From positions 62,001 through 126,000 of the forward strand of contig NBIV01000181.1 of the NCBI GenBank assembly GCA_003194525.1: a stretch of 64,000 nt of DNA, in the 5' to 3' direction. The notes below the pieces were generated by a model. It ran no database searches. It was not told the origin of the DNA and saw only the letters and a list, made by a program, of their open reading frames with translations. How positions within the stretch are numbered: position 1 is the first letter of the stretch; each line of letters begins with the position of its first letter. Shown piece by piece: positions 59,555-64,000 of this stretch. The DNA comes from Gracilariopsis chorda. Its lineage: Eukaryota > Rhodophyta > Florideophyceae > Gracilariales > Gracilariaceae. Both the position numbers and the translations under genes were made by a program.

Positions 59555-60070
59555 ATGTCTGATAGACCAAACACAAGTAATGTTACACATCGGGGTGGGC
59601 TGATTTATAGGAGGCATCAAAGAAGGTCAAGGAGAGCCAGGGGTGAATATATAGAGTGCTGTCCTCTGTGGGAGTGGCTGGTAGGGGGTCGAGAATATCG
59701 CAGAAGTTATAGACGACAACGTGATAGTCTGTCCCGCCGTTTGGAAGAGCTGGGACGATATCCACGCTCACCCTCAGAATCTGACCGTAGCAGAAGAACC
59801 CCCCAAGGACATAGACGGAGAAGCAGTCGGCGGGAATCTTCGAATGAGTCCCAACCTTCTAGTGCTGTTGGAAGGGAAAGGAGTTCGCGTAAAAGGCGAA
59901 ATGGAAGTTCAGCGAGGAGTGAAGAACGTCACCGGGAGGGTATGGACGGTCAGCAAACCAGGGCAGACGGAACGATCAAAGACTTAAATGTGCACCTTCT
60001 CCGGCGACGAAAGAAGGGCCAGAGCGAGCGCGTCGAGGAACAGATCAAAGTTAGTATCAAGGGGTTCTGA
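59555..60070 (+). CDS. Possible Arg/Ser-rich (SR-like) protein
   Basis: 171-codon frame from ATG 59555. It is rich in Arg, Ser and Glu with RS-type stretches (YPRSPSESDRSRRTPQGHRRRSSRRESSNES, SSRKRRNGSSARSEERH) and a basic end. Such sequences occur in splicing-related proteins, but no RRM or other domain is visible. Possible GT and AG sites inside the first 150 bp (for example GTAATG near 59577 and ...TTTATAG near 59609) mean the 5' half may contain introns. A second frame is open over part of it. It could also be chance. Confidence 0.35.
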   Translation: MSDRPNTSNVTHRGGLIYRRHQRRSRRARGEYIECCPLWEWLVGGREYRRSYRRQRDSLSRRLEELGRYPRSPSESDRSRRTPQGHRRRSSRRESSNESQPSSAVGRERSSRKRRNGSSARSEERHREGMDGQQTRADGTIKDLNVHLLRRRKKGQSERVEEQIKVSIKGF

Positions 60071-60376
60071 GTTGAATGCAACTTGGAGGTTCTTGTAGTC
60101 TCGATAGCTTGATCTGATCACGTGCGAACGAGTGAAGTACCGCCGTGATCCGCAGACGTTACGTTGATTGTGAGTACAATTAACGAAGCCAGACCGGATA
60201 GAGAACTCGATGTCTCAACAACAAATCCAAATGAAACCACGGCACTTCAATCTAGCTATGCGTTGAGGTTTTAAGTTCTCCCTGGTACTCTTCGTCTTGA
60301 TACTGCTTACTTGCGCGTAATCGCCCACTCCTTTGCCCAAATGTAAAGAACTCCACGAGCAGTCAAAGCAACGATA
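60071..60376. other. Intergenic, no gene seen
   Basis: About 300 bp between the RS-rich frame and the 3' end of the uS7 gene; no features recognised. Confidence 0.45.
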
Positions 60377-60881
60377 TCACCTGGCGAAATGTGCAAACGC
60401 TCGATTTGCCTCCGCTCTCTTGTGCATCTCCTCTCTCCTTGAGTACGCCCCACCCTGTCTCTTTTCGAGTGCGAACAATTCATTGGCGAGTTTCAGGCCG
60501 CCGCCGTTTTCCTTTCGTTCCCTGAACGCATCACTGCATCGTATGGGCCAGTTAGCGAACCTTTGTCATGTGTTTTTTTCTGAAAAGCAGTGTGAAAACG
60601 TACCGGATGAAACGCATAGCAAGGCTTTGCGAGCGCTTTGGACCGCACGGAAGCGGAACGTGCACAGTTCTTCCGCTTGCTTTGTACCCTCTTGTTTCAA
60701 CTACCGGCGCGGCGTTTGCGACTGCCCGATGAAAAAGCGCAATTGGGGAACCGACATTGTGCTTTGATCTCAGGATATGGAACGCATCGTCCACGATCTT
60801 CAAAGCAGCGTGTTTCTTCCCATGTTTCATTATCATGCGTACAAGCTTGTGCACAATTGGATCGGACAAGTGAAGAGACAT
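60377..60881 (-). CDS. Ribosomal protein uS7, mitochondrial type, one intron
   Basis: Two exons on the minus strand: 60881-60604 and 60533-60377, with a 70-bp intron (GTACGT...GATGCAG). Spliced length is 144 residues, normal for bacterial-type uS7. The sequence DPIVHKLVRMIMKHGKKHAALKIVDDAF, VETRGYKASGRTVHVPLPCGP, SLAMRFIR then, across the joint, DAFRERKENGGGLKLANELF, and the terminal RREEMHKRAEANRAFAHFAR matches uS7 end to end. Without splicing the protein would lose its conserved C terminus. ATG 60881 starts directly at the family core; the frame is open upstream to a TTG with VFRSESYIEYTFRVPQAPVALHSQK, so an organelle presequence may lie on that stretch or on an upstream exon (a TTTTCAG acceptor lies near 60948). 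Red algal plastids encode their own uS7, so mitochondria are more likely. Confidence 0.88.
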
Positions 60882-61164
60882 CTTTTGTGAATGTAGAGCG
60901 ACGGGGGCTTGGGGGACACGAAAAGTATACTCGATGTAGCTTTCTGACCTGAAAACGCTCGCTCTGCTACCCTTGGTGGTCTGCGCCTCGACAAATTCAG
61001 CGGATGACCCGCTTGTAACTCTACTGTCTGTGTATCTTACGGGCAAAGGGGAGTCGGACTGAGCTGATCGTGTATGATATCAAGTTGATATGTCATATTA
61101 TCAACCTTGCCGCAGTTGTTTCGTCACAGCCATTGAACCGTGTACAACGGTTACAACGGTAACG

Positions 61165-61737
61165 TACAGCAGAGGCAAAACTCTAAATTAGCCCTGTTGA
61201 GATTCATCGAACGGCAAAATCAAAAATTAGGCCAAATCAAAGCCCTAGCTCGTCGAGTCCAGAATCTGAAGCCCCCATCACATGACCATGAAGAGCAGCA
61301 CTACGACCCCTCTAGCTTCGCGTTGCCCTACGATGACAAGAGAAGACAACGAGTATGACTCGGCATCTCATCGACATCAAGTGCACAGGCAACTCCTGCG
61401 CGAGAAAGAGGAGCTAGAGGCTCGTAAAGCAGATTTACTTCGTCGGAAAGCCCTTGCGATCAAACGTCTCCTTTCCGCCAAGGTCGCGGAAGGATCTGCA
61501 GTGGATGGCGAACCATGTTCTTGGCTCAGTGATCCGGCAGATATCGCCAAAATGCGGCATGACCTTTGTGCGGCATCGGAAAGTGACGAACTGCTCATGA
61601 AATTGGTTGAACAAGTGCGGAATATTCGGGAGCGTATGTTGGAGCAGGCACTTAGTATTTACCGAGACCGGGCCTCTTCCATTGAACCTCGTGCAGCACA
61701 AGAATCAGAAAGAGAACCTCGCAATGATGCGATGTAG
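61165..61737 (+). CDS. Hypothetical helical protein, probably spliced
   Basis: Two overlapping frames look coding. The first (LALLRFIERQNQKLGQIKALARRVQNLK ... LPYDDKRRQR) has no ATG and so needs an upstream exon; an acceptor CAG lies at about 61164. A 67-bp GT-AG segment (61353-61419, GTATGA...CTAGAG) joins it in phase to ARKADLLRRKALAIKRLLSAKVAEG ... WLSDPADIAKMRHDLCAASESDELLMKLVEQVRNIRERMLEQ, ending at 61737. Alternatively an unspliced gene starts at ATG 61282 (151 residues) and uses only the second frame. Both readings give mostly alpha-helical, coiled-coil-prone protein without a known domain. Confidence 0.45.
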
Positions 61738-62127
61738 CGAAGGAGGTAGCACATCGTTCTAATCATGTCGCAAGGCGAATACAGCTGCTTTCCAACGCGG
61801 GAAGCATGACAACGACACTCCCGCAGCCTTCCAAGCAAGTGCTAATACCAAAGAAAGCTGAACCTACGTGATGGATTCTTTGCGAAATAGGATATAATGG
61901 TTTCAGAGATCGTCTGACTGAGACTCTGATAGCACAGATACTGGAACGAGCACATTTTGAATCAGCGATTGTCTAGATGAAAACTGTATGTCTTTTACTG
62001 AATGATGGAGTTCTTTCCGTCAAGGAACATAGCACTTGCACTGCTTAGTTTCAAGAGTTTCCATTTCTAAGGAAGATGCTCATTATGCTCTCACGAGATC
62101 GAAGTACTCCGCGGAAGAGCGTTCTTT
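61738..62127. other. Intergenic, no gene seen
   Basis: 390 bp without recognised features. Confidence 0.45.
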
Positions 62128-62718
62128 TCATAAAGTTCTTAGTCTCACTTCAACAACCACCTTCACATTCATACCGCACTTTCTTCTTTCTCTGTCCTTG
62201 GGTCTCTCGATAGCATGTGTCGGTTCCTTGCTTCCAACGCAGCAAGCGTGATGCGAGGAACAACGTAAACTTCGCGCCGGAGCGCCACGGTTGACACTCT
62301 GCTTCGAACATTCCTTGTCCTTGCCAGCCACATGAATCCCCTGAATCGAGCCGGGTATAGTGTATTCATCCCGCTTTCTGATATCTTTTTCTAAGAGCTT
62401 TTGCTCTATACTCTGTACACATTTATCTTTCATGACGCAGTCGCCAGAACTCTTTGCGATGGATTTGTTGGACCTCTGCTTCTCTTCCAACTGAGTCCGG
62501 CGCAACAGGGTAGAAAACTTCTCCCGGTTCTTTTCGGAAGCAACTGAAGTCTCCGTACTGGAATATGTGCTGGATTTCCTCGCCCTCGGGCAGAGAGGGG
62601 TTTGCCGATCACCCTCTAACAACCCCATGCCATCAGTGCAGTTTTTGGTCGACATAGCTTTTCGAGGTGGTGGCTTCATTTTCTGTACCTTTATCCCCTC
62701 AGACATGAAATTCCGCAT
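62128..62718 (-). CDS. Possible basic hypothetical protein
   Basis: 196-codon frame from ATG 62718 (second ATG 62706). It is highly charged and Lys/Ser/Arg-rich (LLRRTQLEEKQRSNKSIAKSS, KLLEKDIRKRDEYTIPG), with several cysteines near the end and no domain. The length is above chance for this AT-richer DNA but there is no homology evidence; introns in this half of the window make an unspliced reading uncertain. Confidence 0.35.
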   Translation of the reverse strand: MRNFMSEGIKVQKMKPPPRKAMSTKNCTDGMGLLEGDRQTPLCPRARKSSTYSSTETSVASEKNREKFSTLLRRTQLEEKQRSNKSIAKSSGDCVMKDKCVQSIEQKLLEKDIRKRDEYTIPGSIQGIHVAGKDKECSKQSVNRGAPARSLRCSSHHACCVGSKEPTHAIERPKDRERRKCGMNVKVVVEVRLRTL

Positions 62719-63534
62719 TCTTAAGAAACGAGAACAGAAGCGAAAAGGCGTCAGGGGGTGTCTTCAGTTTAACCAACGTATCGCAATGCTGAGGCTGTGT
62801 TCCTTTATCTGTGGTGGTTTGGCAATGGCAAGCAACCCTAGAAAACAGAAAAGACGGTGGCCGCAGAGACCAGTTAGCTCAGCGAAGACGCGGCAGCATC
62901 CTTTTTATGGCGATACACACGTTCAAACGCGCCCCTGTGTAATTGGCTTCTTGGCCACTGATATGTTTTGTAATGAAGGTAAGAAGGGTCGTAAACCGTG
63001 ATCGTAACTACGCAATGATCATTGTTAATCCTATCGATTACATGAATGCACAGGATCGTGCGTGCGAAGGATCCTGCGAGGTAGGCGCACGCACTCCCTG
63101 GTAACTGTACTGGTAGAAGTATACCCCTGTGGTGCGTGTGCAGGATCTCTATTTTCATCCAATGCGCACGTCCCTATGATTATGGAACACTCATGTCTCT
63201 TTTCTTTTGCATTGTTTCCACACTTCACAAGTAAGCTCGAAGTGATGGAACTGAGCAAATATCGCAATGAATTTCAGCAGGCCTTGACTGAAGAACTCGA
63301 AGTTGCGAATGCGAAAGTCCTGAGTGTCCATCGTATGGACATCCGGGGTTTATTAGTTCATCGCTGATGTAATCATGACACAGAATCTGTGTTGACTTAT
63401 CTTCGAAGATCAGCAAAATGATATCCACGCGGAATATGAGAACTTGAACTGGATGTCTTTTTATCGCTAACAGATGAACACAGTTAGTTGTATAATCTAC
63501 ACACTGGAGTTCGACATCACACGAGATTCTATTG
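62719..63534. other. Intergenic, no gene seen
   Basis: About 815 bp; overlapping short frames on both strands, none with recognisable content. Confidence 0.4.
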
Positions 63535-63999
63535 CTACAGTCTCCTAATATTGTTGCGCCTCTTCCCACGCCGCTTCTCGTTGAACCCTTGATCGTTTAT
63601 GGAAGCAGTTGCCACAAAACTTTCATCGTCTCTTTCAATTCCAACCCCATAATGGGTGACACTTTCAAAAGGTTGCGTGACGAAGCCCAGCAGTAGAAGT
63701 TCATTGAACAGAATGCCTGCAAGATTTTCGTGACCAATTCGTTCAACCTCAGGACGGGTCATTGCAATTTCGACATAAGAAGGAGAGAATTGCTTTCCAG
63801 TCAGATCGCGGACATCGTCAAGAACACAGGCACCGTAAAACCGAGATACTCTCCTGAGTTGTTCGTCTGGTAAAAGCTTTTTGAAGTCATGAGATTGCCG
63901 ATATGTCTCAATTCTCTTTTCGATCAAATGAGCAATAAATTTCATTTCTTCTTCGTACGTCGAAGTAAGAATTTGTTCGTTCCTTCTAGAGTTCTCATG
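63535..63999 (-). CDS. 3' end of an unknown gene running off the window
   Basis: The frame is open from the right edge (HENSRRNEQILTSTYEEEMKFIAHLIEKRIETYRQ...) to a stop at 63535, about 154 codons. ATG 63945 is in frame but the open sequence before it suggests the gene continues beyond 64000. The visible part is helical, with FKKLLPDEQLRRVSRFYGACVLDDVRDLTG, ENLAGILFNELLLLGFV and a basic end KRRGKRRNNIRRL that could be a nuclear signal. I do not recognise the family. Confidence 0.55.
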   Translation of the reverse strand, partial: HENSRRNEQILTSTYEEEMKFIAHLIEKRIETYRQSHDFKKLLPDEQLRRVSRFYGACVLDDVRDLTGKQFSPSYVEIAMTRPEVERIGHENLAGILFNELLLLGFVTQPFESVTHYGVGIERDDESFVATASINDQGFNEKRRGKRRNNIRRL

Positions 64000-64000
64000 A

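Noticed and set aside
60534-60603. A 24-bp intron or unspliced read-through at the uS7 exon 1 end
   Set aside because: Both lose the conserved uS7 C terminus; the 70-bp GT-AG intron restores it completely.
1-64000. tRNA, rRNA or snRNA genes; LTR, Polinton or other virus-like elements
   Set aside because: A visual search for T-arm-like GGTTCGA boxes and known snRNA cores, and for reverse transcriptase, integrase or capsid-type motifs in translated frames, found none. Scanning by eye can miss diverged copies; tRNAscan-SE, Infernal and RepeatMasker would settle it.

Overview
This is nuclear DNA of a photosynthetic eukaryote, most likely a red alga with a compact, intron-poor genome such as a florideophyte (Chondrus-like). 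That placement is inference. The evidence is a plastid sigma-70 factor, a carotenoid-isomerase-like flavoprotein and an FKBP with a twin-arginine thylakoid signal, alongside plainly eukaryotic genes (cap-binding CBP80, eL31, RCC1-HECT ligase, SLC35C-type transporter, Pus10, PHB2). A MUT9/MLK-type kinase and an LpxC homologue point to Archaeplastida. No operons, CRISPR arrays, rRNA or tRNA genes were seen. Many of the longest open frames open at TTG or GTG, so starts here were moved to the first supported ATG.

Layout. 1-1.9 kb is GC-rich low-complexity DNA leading to the MLK kinase (1.9-3.7 kb). Then come a METTL6-like tRNA methyltransferase and CBP80, divergent (5.7-10 kb); a gene-poor gap; a GDP-fucose-type transporter, a small Cys/His protein and a HERC-type ligase (12.8-18.4 kb); a degenerate HAD protein, LpxC and a CRTISO-like enzyme (18.8-22.9 kb); and an RNase H with two zinc fingers (23.8-24.6 kb). 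At 25.9-29.3 kb lies a broken 2OG-Fe(II) oxygenase gene split by an insertion with a 12-bp target duplication. Next are a lumenal FKBP, PHB2, QueD/PTPS and Pus10 (29.9-33.9 kb), a plastid sigma factor, a fasciclin protein and a CDCA7-type zinc-finger protein (34.4-39.8 kb), then a coiled-coil protein, iPGAM, a START-like plastid protein, eL31 and a large coiled-coil protein (42.1-49.4 kb).

From about 49.4 kb the character changes. Genes become sparse, intergenic DNA becomes AT-richer, and the genes are cut by many very short introns: a five-exon zinc-finger gene, a nine-exon half-size ABC transporter with a 5-nt microexon, and a mitochondrial-type uS7 gene with one intron. The last gene runs off the right edge.

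Genes are mostly in divergent or convergent pairs with short shared spacers; QueD and Pus10 overlap by 13 bp at their 3' ends. Themes are RNA and translation (CBP80, METTL6, Pus10, QueD, eL31, uS7, RNase H), plastid function (sigma factor, FKBP, CRTISO-like, FAS1, START-like, HAD) and chromatin (MLK kinase, CDCA7-like). The most distinctive signals are a 25-bp tandem array of CACGTG boxes before the sigma-factor gene, the 5-nt microexon, a 49-bp near-perfect palindrome in a shared promoter, and the insertion in the oxygenase gene.
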